Below are positions 16,065-23,407 of a DNA stretch of 37,314 nucleotides, piece after piece. Source of the stretch: Anaerorhabdus sp036636695 (GTDB lineage Bacteria > Bacillota_I > Bacilli_A > Erysipelotrichales > Erysipelotrichaceae); assembly GCF_036636695.1 (NCBI RefSeq), contig NZ_JAVWNW010000016.1; one strand, 5' to 3'. Both the position numbers and the translations under genes were made by a program. The notes under the pieces were generated by a model, which made no database searches, was not told the DNA's origin, and worked only from the letters and a program-made list of their open reading frames with translations. Each line of letters starts with the position of its first letter. The stretch's first letter is position 1.

Positions 16065-17307
16065 AGAATTCACACGTAAAGTAGTTTTTCTTACCCTTCT
16101 TGATAATTGTAAACTCTTCATTAAAAGCATCTTTTTTAACTAAAACTGCCTCTAAATCAGTGTTTTTCTCGCCATTTACTTGAATTGAACCAGCTTGAAT
16201 AAGTTCACGTGCTTCACGTTTACTTTGGCATATTTTACATTCTACAAGCGCATCAATCAAAAGCATTCCATCTTGAACTTTGAATTTAGGAACATCTGCA
16301 AGTCCTTGTTTAAGTTCATCCGCTGTCAAATCGCGAATATCACCTTTAAACAATGTATCCGTAATTTTCAATGCAGATGCCAATCCATCAGCTCCATGTA
16401 CTAACTCTGTAAGTTCAGCAGCTAATGATTTTTGTGCTTCGCGTAGATGTGCAGCTTCTTGCATTGATTTTTCTAACGCCATAATTTCTTCAGGTGTTTT
16501 TAAAGACAAACGTTTAAGATAATCAATAATATCTGTATCCGCAGTATTTACCCAAAATTGATAGAATTCAAATGCATTTGTTTTTGTTGGATCAAGCCAA
16601 ATATTTTTTCCTTCACTTTTACCAAACTTAGAGCCATCTGATTTTGTAATTAAAGGTGAAGTAATACCAAATACCTTTGCCTTATCACCACAAATCTTAC
16701 GAATTAAATCAGTTCCTGATACTAGGTTTCCCCATTGATCAGAACCACCAATTTGTAATTCACAATTATGTTCAGTATATAATTTCAACCAGTCAATTGC
16801 TTGAAGAATAGTATAAGTAAATTCTGTAAATGAAATACCTGTTTGTAATCTAGATGCAATTGTATCTTTCGCAAGCATATAACTCACATTGAAATGTTTT
16901 CCATAATCTCTCAACACTTCAAGTAATGATAGTTTTCCTAACCAATCATAGTTATTTACTAGTATTGCCTTACCACTTTCAAAATCAATAAAATGTGCTA
17001 ACTGTTTCTTTAAACATTCTACATTGTAATTAAGTTCCTCAACAGTTAATAATTTTCTCTCAGTTGTTGGACGTGGATCACCAATCATTCCAGTTCCACC
17101 ACCACATAATGCAATTGGACGATGACCCGCATTTTGATAACGACGTAATAGCATAATTTGTTGAAGATGCCCTACATGTAATGAATCTGCTGTTGGATCA
17201 AAACCACAGTATGCTGTTACTGGTTCTTTTAACTTTTCTTCAAGTCCTGGTAAATCTGTACAGTCTTTTACTAGACCACGCCACTTCAATTCTTCTAAAA
17301 AATTCAT
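16063..17307 (-). CDS. tyrS: Tyrosyl-tRNA synthetase
   Basis: 414 aa. A class I synthetase that charges tRNA-Tyr. The HIGH motif is HVGH (44-47), and the KMSKS equivalent is KFGKSEG. The tyrosine-binding region reads QIGGSDQWGN, and an S4 RNA-binding domain forms the C-terminus. The start at 17307 was chosen because TAGGAGGAG lies 7 bases upstream. The longer in-frame ORF to 17373 runs back through the T-box terminator and antiterminator and is not coding. Expression is controlled by the T-box leader upstream. Confidence 0.97.
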   Translation of the reverse strand: MNFLEELKWRGLVKDCTDLPGLEEKLKEPVTAYCGFDPTADSLHVGHLQQIMLLRRYQNAGHRPIALCGGGTGMIGDPRPTTERKLLTVEELNYNVECLKKQLAHFIDFESGKAILVNNYDWLGKLSLLEVLRDYGKHFNVSYMLAKDTIASRLQTGISFTEFTYTILQAIDWLKLYTEHNCELQIGGSDQWGNLVSGTDLIRKICGDKAKVFGITSPLITKSDGSKFGKSEGKNIWLDPTKTNAFEFYQFWVNTADTDIIDYLKRLSLKTPEEIMALEKSMQEAAHLREAQKSLAAELTELVHGADGLASALKITDTLFKGDIRDLTADELKQGLADVPKFKVQDGMLLIDALVECKICQSKREARELIQAGSIQVNGEKNTDLEAVLVKKDAFNEEFTIIKKGKKNYFTCEF

Positions 17308-17323
17308 GATTTCTCCTCCTAAA

Positions 17324-17547
17324 TAAAAAAAACGTCCTCTATATAAAGGACGTGTTATAAACCGCGGTACCACCTTAATTCATAATACAACTATCTGCAT
17401 TATGCTCTCAAACTCTTAACGTGAGTAACGTCTTATCTTTTCAATAAGAAGCTCAAAGGTGTATTTCTTATTTCTTGTAAGTTCTTTACATCAACCAGAA
17501 CCTTTCTATATACAAAGATAATAAGCTCTTTTCTTTTCATCGCCTAT
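17324..17547 (-). promoter_or_regulatory. Tyr T-box riboswitch
   Basis: The T-box signature AAGGTGGTACCGCGG lies at 17362-17376 (minus strand). The terminator hairpin ACGTCCT/AGGACGT (17332-17338 with 17347-17353) plus eight T (17324-17331) follows. The candidate specifier is TAC followed by A (plus-strand 17461-17463), a Tyr codon, which agrees with the downstream tyrS. Uncharged tRNA-Tyr pairing would favour the antiterminator and allow transcription. The leader spans about 220 nt from the predicted start near 17547. Confidence 0.92.
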
Positions 17548-17553
17548 GTGACA

Positions 17554-17582
17554 ATTATAGTCATTCTATTTTATCTTGTCAA
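17554..17582 (-). promoter_or_regulatory. Promoter of the tyrS T-box transcript
   Basis: Perfect consensus TTGACA (17577-17582), 17-bp spacer and TATAAT (17554-17559). Confidence 0.9.
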
Positions 17583-17622
17583 TTATTTGTGATAATCATA
17601 CTAGCTTTTACTCTAACATCAA

Positions 17623-17654
17623 AATAAAGATGACTTTTATAAGTCATCTTTATT
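17623..17654 (-). terminator. Terminator of ccpA
   Basis: A 13-bp perfect stem (17623-17635 with 17642-17654, loop of 6) just beyond the ccpA stop codon, with T-rich sequence following on the minus strand. Confidence 0.8.
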
Positions 17655-17656
17655 AA

Positions 17657-18646
17657 TTACTTTGTAGATTGACGTGGTGTAAATAGATAACTTAATTCAA
17701 TTTCACTTTCATCAATTTCATCATTTTGAAGCATCTTAGTCATTACACGCATAGATACCATTCCTAAATCATAGGATGGAATTGCAAATGAAGAAATTTG
17801 TGGACGAACCATTGAATTATATTTTGTATCAATGACACACACTACTTCCATTTCATCTGGAATAGTAAGACCATTTTCTTTAGCTGCATTGCATACTGCC
17901 ATTGCTTGAGAATCACGGTTAGCAACAATTAAATCATGCTTATGATCTTTTAAATAATCTTTTAAGAAATCATAGGATGTACGATAATTATCAGGTATAA
18001 CCAAATAATTATTGAATTCCATTCCTTTTTCCTTATAAGCTTTGGTAACACCTTTTACCATTTGATCCATAGCATATTTATTTTTTCTATCCTCTATGAT
18101 TGCAATATCTTTTTTACCGCCTTCAAGATATTTCATAGATAATTCATAAACGGCTTTCTCAATATCAACATAAACAGAACAAATACTCTTACCAGACATT
18201 TTATTTCCAATAATTACAATTGGAATATTGTACTTAGAAAGTGTATCCATTTCATCCTTTAATAATTTGTCATTATAGATAACAACACCATCAACATGTG
18301 ATTTAATTATTGTTTCAATAATATCACTAATATCTGTTACACCTTCAGTTGTTGTATGTAACATAATATTGTAATTATACATACCTGCAACAGCGATAAC
18401 GCCATTAATAATTTGACCAGTATAAGTGAAACTAGCTTCCGGAATAACTAATCCAATCGTCGTAGTTTTTTGTAATGCTAGTCCTTGTGCTATAGCATTG
18501 GGTTTATATCCTAATTTTTCAATAGCTGCTTCTACTTTGTCACGCGTTGGACCTTTAACTACATCAGATCCATTAATTACACGTGATACCGTTGCTAATG
18601 AAACACCAGCATCCTTTGCAACATCATAAATCGTTACTCTTTTCAT
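17657..18646 (-). CDS. ccpA: Catabolite control protein A (LacI family regulator)
   Basis: 329 aa. The N-terminal HTH reads VTIYDVAKDAGVSLATVSRV, and the hinge is NAIAQGLALQKTTTIG. The periplasmic-binding-like effector domain is of CcpA type, and the C-terminus ends in RQSTK as in CcpA. CcpA with HPr-Ser-P binds cre sites to control carbon catabolism. The start at 18646 follows AAAGGAAG; the longer ORF is an extension into the upstream gene. It overlaps the ytxH-like gene by 23 bp. The murC-ytxG-ytxH-...-ccpA order matches B. subtilis, which supports CcpA over another LacI member. Confidence 0.85.
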   Translation of the reverse strand: MKRVTIYDVAKDAGVSLATVSRVINGSDVVKGPTRDKVEAAIEKLGYKPNAIAQGLALQKTTTIGLVIPEASFTYTGQIINGVIAVAGMYNYNIMLHTTTEGVTDISDIIETIIKSHVDGVVIYNDKLLKDEMDTLSKYNIPIVIIGNKMSGKSICSVYVDIEKAVYELSMKYLEGGKKDIAIIEDRKNKYAMDQMVKGVTKAYKEKGMEFNNYLVIPDNYRTSYDFLKDYLKDHKHDLIVANRDSQAMAVCNAAKENGLTIPDEMEVVCVIDTKYNSMVRPQISSFAIPSYDLGMVSMRVMTKMLQNDEIDESEIELSYLFTPRQSTK

Positions 18647-19295
18647 CGCTACTTCCTTTCTCTTCAACAGGTTCCTCTTTTTTAGGCTCAGGACGTAACC
18701 AATCTTTAATTTTATCCGCAGCTTTTTCTGCGATATCAATTGTTACATCTTTTGCTTTTTCTATTTTTTCAGTAACCTCTGGTGAAGTCATAAAATTGTT
18801 CACTACTTTAACAGCTTTATCAGTTTCATCACTGACAAAAGTTACAGCTTTATGAACATTCTCATTCTCCATTACTTTATCAAAACCTTCATTTATCTTT
18901 TGACCAATTTGGTCAGCAGATTCTTTAACATTTCCAATTGTTTCTTTAAGTTTATCACTATTTTTTATTTCTTGTATCGCAACACAAGCTTCGTCATAAG
19001 TTCTTAAAGCACCATCTTTAACATTACGAAGTGTTTCTTTTACCTTTTCATTATTTTGGATATCATCTAGAGCTTCTTTACATTGCTCCAAAGCATGGTT
19101 AAGTGCCTTTAATGTTTTAGAGCGAATTGTTTCAATCTTTTCTCTAGAGTTTTTATCCATATTAAAAGGAATTACAAAGTTAGAACCACTTTTACTTTGT
19201 TGCTCATCACCAGATTTTTCAATCTCGTCGATTTTGCTTTTTAACTCATCGACTGTCTTTTCAATTGAATCCACTGTATTCATTTCCTTTTCCAT
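18624..19295 (-). CDS. Helical-repeat protein in YtxH position
   Basis: 223 aa. No confident family assignment. The protein is highly charged and almost wholly alpha-helical. It is built of repeated amphipathic segments such as KVKETLRNVKDGA, KLKETIGNVKESA and KAVTFVSDETDK, resembling YtxH or LEA/apolipophorin-like sequences. No signal peptide or transmembrane helix is visible, unlike B. subtilis YtxH. The C-terminal tail is acidic and proline-containing. AGGAGGT precedes the ATG. It lies between the ytxG-like gene (10 bp) and ccpA (overlap), so one transcript is likely. A stress or envelope role is inferred from position only. Confidence 0.7.
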   Translation of the reverse strand: MEKEMNTVDSIEKTVDELKSKIDEIEKSGDEQQSKSGSNFVIPFNMDKNSREKIETIRSKTLKALNHALEQCKEALDDIQNNEKVKETLRNVKDGALRTYDEACVAIQEIKNSDKLKETIGNVKESADQIGQKINEGFDKVMENENVHKAVTFVSDETDKAVKVVNNFMTSPEVTEKIEKAKDVTIDIAEKAADKIKDWLRPEPKKEEPVEEKGSSDEKSNDL

Positions 19296-19305
19296 AAAAT
19301 ACCTC

Positions 19306-19695
19306 CTAGAAGTTTACGTTATCTTCTTCGTTTACGAAAGGATCTTCTTGATTCGTAGGTTTTTTGTTCATTTTGTCATTGAAATAATTTTTAGCAACAA
19401 CAATATTCTCTGCAATATACTCTCCTGCCTGTTTAACAGCTGCATAACCAGCATCGTGAACTTCGTCTACTGTATGACTTAACTTAACTGCTGTATCAAG
19501 CGGTTTTTGCACTTTTTCAATGCTCATGTCTATTAGTTTAATAGTTTCATCCAAATTCTTAACTGAGTTATCAATAGTTCCTATTAATTTAGTTATCTTA
19601 ACTATTAAAACGCAAAGAAAAATCAGCACAATAACCCCTATAATGGGAAGCAACTGAACTGACAAATTTTGCGCTGCTTCAATAAATTGATTCAT
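19306..19695 (-). CDS. DUF948/YtxG-like membrane protein
   Basis: 129 aa. One N-terminal transmembrane helix (about 15-35) is followed by an amphipathic helix with repeated hydrophobic positions (NSVKNLDETIKLIDMSIEKV), then a charged tail. This is the DUF948 (YtxG) layout. GAGAGGTGG precedes the ATG. In B. subtilis ytxG follows murC and precedes ytxH, as here. The function of the family is not firmly known; general-stress membership is reported for the B. subtilis locus. Confidence 0.75.
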   Translation of the reverse strand: MNQFIEAAQNLSVQLLPIIGVIVLIFLCVLIVKITKLIGTIDNSVKNLDETIKLIDMSIEKVQKPLDTAVKLSHTVDEVHDAGYAAVKQAGEYIAENIVVAKNYFNDKMNKKPTNQEDPFVNEEDNVNF

Positions 19696-19717
19696 AAAAT
19701 TTCCACCTCTCGACTAT

Positions 19718-19745
19718 ATTATAACAAGAATGAAACTTTTTTCAA
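19718..19745 (-). promoter_or_regulatory. Promoter of the ytxG-ytxH-ccpA unit
   Basis: TTGAAA (19740-19745), 16 bp, TATAAT (19718-19723). The -35 box overlaps the murC stop codon, so ccpA can be expressed apart from murC. Confidence 0.7.
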
Positions 19746-21049
19746 GAATTTTGATAGCGCTTTACAATATTTGCTAAATCATAAATATCCTTACTTGACA
19801 TGAAGAGATATACAGCTGGTTCTTCTTTTGCTAATATCTTAGCTCCTTCTTCATCTTCAGTAAGTATTTTAGATCCAGGTATTTTTTCTTGAAGATAATG
19901 AATATCGATATCAATACCATCTTCTTTATCATCAATACTGGTGAAATCACATAGATAAACTTCATCTGATTTTTTCAATGCGTTTGCAAATTGATCCGCA
20001 AAATGAAAAACTCTTGAAACACGATGTGGCTTAAAAATTGATATCAATTTTTTATCTGGATAACGTTTTCTTGCTGCATCAATTGTAATAGATACTTCTG
20101 TTGGATGATGAGCATAATCATCAATAAATATGTTATTCCCAACTTCTTCAACAACAAAGCGTCTTTTTACTCCCCTGAAAGTCTTCAAGCCTTTTTCTAT
20201 TTGTTCACACGATAATCCTTCTAGAATCCCAATTCCAATTACCGCAAGAGAATTCCATAATAAATGTCTACCCACAAAAGGCAAATCAAAATGGTACATA
20301 AATTCACCTAAGAAATATACATCGAATTCCATATGTTTTGTACTTTCGGTAATATTTATAGCTCTTAAATCATTATTTTCATTTTCTCCATACCAATAGT
20401 GTTGACAATGAAGTTCACATTTTCTAGCTTCTTCATCATCACCAAAAATCATCAAAGCTTTCTTGACGTTATTTGAAAATTCTTCATAGGCATGACGATA
20501 ATCATCTTCAGTTTTGAAGTAATCCACATGATCAATTTCAACATTTGTTATAATTGCATAATCAGGTTTATATGCTAAAAAATGACGACGATATTCACAC
20601 GATTCAACGCATAAATATTGACTGTCTGGATGAATCACACCCGTTCCATCTCCAATTAAAAAACCAGTTGGAAATGCATTATCCATCATAGCAGCTAACA
20701 TTCCAGTAGTCGTGGTTTTACCATGGCTACCTGCCACACTTATTGATTTATAGTGCGACATTAATAATCCTAGATATTCATGGTAGCGATAACAAGTTAT
20801 GGTTGGATTTTGACGTGCAGCTACAACTTCTTCAAAATCTTCCTTAAATGCATTACCGATAATGACAGTCATTCCATCCTTTATATTATCCTTATTAAAT
20901 TCATCTATACGAATGTTTCTTGCAATTAAAGGTTCCTCAGTAAAAAAATGTTTAGCTAAATCACTACCTGAAACTTCTTCACCTAAATCATGTAGAATAC
21001 ATGCTAGTGCTGCCATCCCTGTCCCTTTAATTCCAATAAAATAAATCAT
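19742..21049 (-). CDS. murC: UDP-N-acetylmuramate-L-alanine ligase
   Basis: 435 aa. MurC adds L-Ala to UDP-MurNAc, the first amino-acid step of peptidoglycan precursor synthesis. The N-terminal GIKGTGMAALA nucleotide loop, the ATP-binding GSHGKTTTT (107-115), and the C-terminal HHPTEV with the KPHRVSR region are present. The start at 21049 was chosen because AGGAGT lies 6 bases upstream; the ORF extends another 10 codons into the preceding gene's tail. It begins 10 bp after the disordered-protein gene. Confidence 0.95.
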   Translation of the reverse strand: MIYFIGIKGTGMAALACILHDLGEEVSGSDLAKHFFTEEPLIARNIRIDEFNKDNIKDGMTVIIGNAFKEDFEEVVAARQNPTITCYRYHEYLGLLMSHYKSISVAGSHGKTTTTGMLAAMMDNAFPTGFLIGDGTGVIHPDSQYLCVESCEYRRHFLAYKPDYAIITNVEIDHVDYFKTEDDYRHAYEEFSNNVKKALMIFGDDEEARKCELHCQHYWYGENENNDLRAINITESTKHMEFDVYFLGEFMYHFDLPFVGRHLLWNSLAVIGIGILEGLSCEQIEKGLKTFRGVKRRFVVEEVGNNIFIDDYAHHPTEVSITIDAARKRYPDKKLISIFKPHRVSRVFHFADQFANALKKSDEVYLCDFTSIDDKEDGIDIDIHYLQEKIPGSKILTEDEEGAKILAKEEPAVYLFMSSKDIYDLANIVKRYQNS

Positions 21050-21059
21050 ATGATTACTC

Positions 21060-21848
21060 CTATTCACCGTCTTCATCAAATAAACTCATATTACGGTTAT
21101 TGATGACTTTTTTATCTGAATAAACTTCTTCTGTTTCTTCTTGATAAGCTACAATTTCATCAAATGTTGGTTGTTCAACACTTTTCTTTTTACCTGAAAT
21201 GGCAGCCGTACGTGCTAAGATATCATCTAATGTTAAATTAATCATATCTCTTTCTGCTTTGATTTCACTTTCAGTAGCTTTTACATTTTTTGTATTTACT
21301 GGTGCTACAGTTGGTTCAGCATCTTTATCCATACCATACATTGGTGAAATAATTGTACCAATATGACTATCCCCTACTTTTTTCATAGGTGACGTTGGAA
21401 TAACCGCATTCGCATCTTTTTCATCCACACCAAAAATTGGGCTAATTACTGGTGAAAATTCATAACCTGAAGACATTGCTGCCTTTTTCTTATTTGGTGT
21501 TACAACTGTTTCACGAGTTTGGCGTACTGGAGTTGCTTTTGCGGCAATTAAATCATCAACATCCATGCTTATTTTTTTAGCCTCTGGTTTTGGTTCTTCC
21601 TTCACAACGTGTTTATTAGTAGGAATTGATAAGCCATCAGATTCTTCGTAGACACGAATTGGTGTTGGTTGCTCAACTACTCTTTGTTTTTCAACGCGTT
21701 GAACAGGTTGTTGTTGAATCGGTTGAGATTGTTGAACATGTTTCTTTTCCTCACGCTTTAAAGGCAGCGGCGTTGATACAGGTTCATCAATTATCTCTTC
21801 TTCTATTACTTCTTCATCTTCAAATAATAATCCCATTAGTTTCTTCAT
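21060..21848 (-). CDS. Disordered hypothetical protein with duplicated ISP-[IM]-[FY]-G motif
   Basis: 262 aa, not recognised. The N-terminus MKKLMGLLFEDEE could form a short amphipathic membrane-touching helix. Residues about 15-110 are Glu/Gln/Pro/Lys-rich and look disordered. Two short segments repeat: VISPIFGVDEKDA and IISPMYGMDKDA, each in a Ser/Pro context. A helical stretch (INLTLDDILARTAAI) and a second conserved-looking end (NRNMSLFDEDGE) follow. There is no signal peptide or transmembrane helix, so it is cytoplasmic. AAGGAGA precedes the ATG. Its place 10 bp upstream of murC suggests a link to envelope growth or division, but this is inference. Confidence 0.7.
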   Translation of the reverse strand: MKKLMGLLFEDEEVIEEEIIDEPVSTPLPLKREEKKHVQQSQPIQQQPVQRVEKQRVVEQPTPIRVYEESDGLSIPTNKHVVKEEPKPEAKKISMDVDDLIAAKATPVRQTRETVVTPNKKKAAMSSGYEFSPVISPIFGVDEKDANAVIPTSPMKKVGDSHIGTIISPMYGMDKDAEPTVAPVNTKNVKATESEIKAERDMINLTLDDILARTAAISGKKKSVEQPTFDEIVAYQEETEEVYSDKKVINNRNMSLFDEDGE

Positions 21849-21883
21849 AATTTATTCTCCTTGCTTTGCTTAGCTAGTTTATT

Positions 21884-22672
21884 TTATCCAATATCATCTG
21901 ATGCATAATTCTCATCGCCATTTGCTGGAGTTTCTGGTGTTGGCGTTGGTGTAGGAACTCTATTGCCAATATCATCAGTTGCAAAATCATCTCCTACATT
22001 TCCAGAATTTCCATTTTCATTACTTGTACCTGTTTTATCAGAAATCATTTCATCAACACGCCCATTTTCAGGAACTGCCACTTCAAATAAATTCAAAGCT
22101 TGTTTCTTATATTGAACAGCTTCCTTTGATGAATAAGCTGCAACAATTTCCTCTTTATTTATTTGTACAGTTTTAGCTATTTTCAACATATCACTAACGA
22201 TTGCTACAACTTCAGCTTCATTACCTACTGCATAAAAGTCCATAAACTGGGTTGATAATAAAACCATTGTTAGCGATTCATATTGATATACTTCACAAAC
22301 ATAGTCATAGATATTTAATAAAATATCTTCATATTGACCTTCGAGTGAAAAAAGCAAATTTTCAGACGTAGCAATATCATTCATAGTTAATGCATCTGCA
22401 TAATATTTCTCATTGATAATTTTAGATACATTCAAATTCATTACAAATCGAACACCATTTTTAACGAAAACATTACTTGATGGACTTGAAGAAATTTTAC
22501 CTATACTTGGTTCAATATAATAAGAATAAAAATCTTTTCTATTATCTCCATCAATTGCTTGCATTTGATTAGCACGTTCAAGTGAAGCTTTCATTTGTTC
22601 CATTAATGGTTGAGTGGATTGAGTACATCCAACTAGACAAAAGGCAATAAGGTATACCAAAATTCGTTTCAT
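21884..22672 (-). CDS. Lipoprotein with acidic low-complexity tail
   Basis: 262 aa. The signal peptide ends in the lipobox CLVG-C16. A folded domain of about 190 residues follows that I cannot assign. The last 40 residues are low complexity, with FATDDIG, a PTPTPTP linker, and YASDDIG at the very C-terminus, so the tail contains a duplicated [FY]A[TS]DDIG motif. AGGAGG precedes the ATG. It lies between trmB and the murC group on the same strand. Confidence 0.75.
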   Translation of the reverse strand: MKRILVYLIAFCLVGCTQSTQPLMEQMKASLERANQMQAIDGDNRKDFYSYYIEPSIGKISSSPSSNVFVKNGVRFVMNLNVSKIINEKYYADALTMNDIATSENLLFSLEGQYEDILLNIYDYVCEVYQYESLTMVLLSTQFMDFYAVGNEAEVVAIVSDMLKIAKTVQINKEEIVAAYSSKEAVQYKKQALNLFEVAVPENGRVDEMISDKTGTSNENGNSGNVGDDFATDDIGNRVPTPTPTPETPANGDENYASDDIG

Positions 22673-22723
22673 TGTGTTCCTCCTACTCTACACTATAGTT
22701 TAACACAAAAACTTCTTTTTTTA

Positions 22724-23362
22724 CTATACTTTGAGTGCAAAAACAGCACGATAGATTGGTTGTCCTAACGCCATAAATTTTGCTTCATATTCACTTATTG
22801 CATCTTCAGGATGCTCAACTCTTCTAAAATCAACACTCACTTCTTCTAAAATCCAGCCATTTTGGCTAAATTCTGCAAGTGAAAACTCAAAAAGTCCTTG
22901 ATTATCCGTCTTCATTATAATTTGTCCTTCACTTGTTAATAAGTTCCTATATTTTTCTAAGAATTTACCATGTGAAAGTCTTCTTTTTCTATAACCTGCT
23001 TTGGGCCATGGATCAGAAAAATTTAAATGGATTACATCAATTTCATTAGGTGCAAACCATGTATCAATATTTTCAGCATCCAAGGCAATCATAAGCATGT
23101 TTGAATTGCCCACATCAATTGCTTTTTTAGCTGCAACCGCTGCTACATTTCTATCTTTTTCTATTCCTATCCATCCCACTGTTGAATCCATAGAGGACAT
23201 TTGGATAAAATAGTCGCCTTTACCACATCCTATTTCAACATGTAGTTTTTCGCAATTCAGTATTTTTTTCCATTGTCCTTGATTATTTTGTGGCTCTTGT
23301 ATTACAAAATGATTATTTTCATTAAGAAATGGCTCTGCCCAAGTTTTTTTTCTCATTCTCAT
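22724..23362 (-). CDS. trmB: tRNA (guanine-N7-)-methyltransferase
   Basis: 212 aa. TrmB makes m7G46 in tRNA from SAM. The SAM-binding VEIGCGKGDYF motif, IGIEKDR, and the family signature NFSDPWPKAGYRKRRL are present. The N-terminus MRMRKKTWAEPFL is typical. The start at 23362 was chosen because AAGGAGA lies 10 bases upstream; the ORF continues 11 codons into the pnp terminator region. TrmB is encoded upstream of the murC cluster in B. subtilis as well. Confidence 0.93.
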   Translation of the reverse strand: MRMRKKTWAEPFLNENNHFVIQEPQNNQGQWKKILNCEKLHVEIGCGKGDYFIQMSSMDSTVGWIGIEKDRNVAAVAAKKAIDVGNSNMLMIALDAENIDTWFAPNEIDVIHLNFSDPWPKAGYRKRRLSHGKFLEKYRNLLTSEGQIIMKTDNQGLFEFSLAEFSQNGWILEEVSVDFRRVEHPEDAISEYEAKFMALGQPIYRAVFALKV

Positions 23363-23385
23363 ATCAAAAATTCTCCTTGATTTGA

Positions 23386-23405
23386 AAAACCCCATACGGG
23401 GTTTT
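23386..23405 (-). terminator. Terminator of pnp
   Basis: An 8-bp stem AAAACCCC/GGGGTTTT (23386-23393 with 23398-23405) followed by T-rich sequence on the minus strand, 3 bases past the pnp stop. It lies just before the trmB ribosome site. Confidence 0.85.
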
Positions 23406-23407
23406 AA

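Noticed and set aside
17308..17373. 22-residue N-terminal extension of TyrS
   Set aside because: The extension would be encoded by the T-box antiterminator and terminator; the ATG at 17307 has a strong ribosome site.
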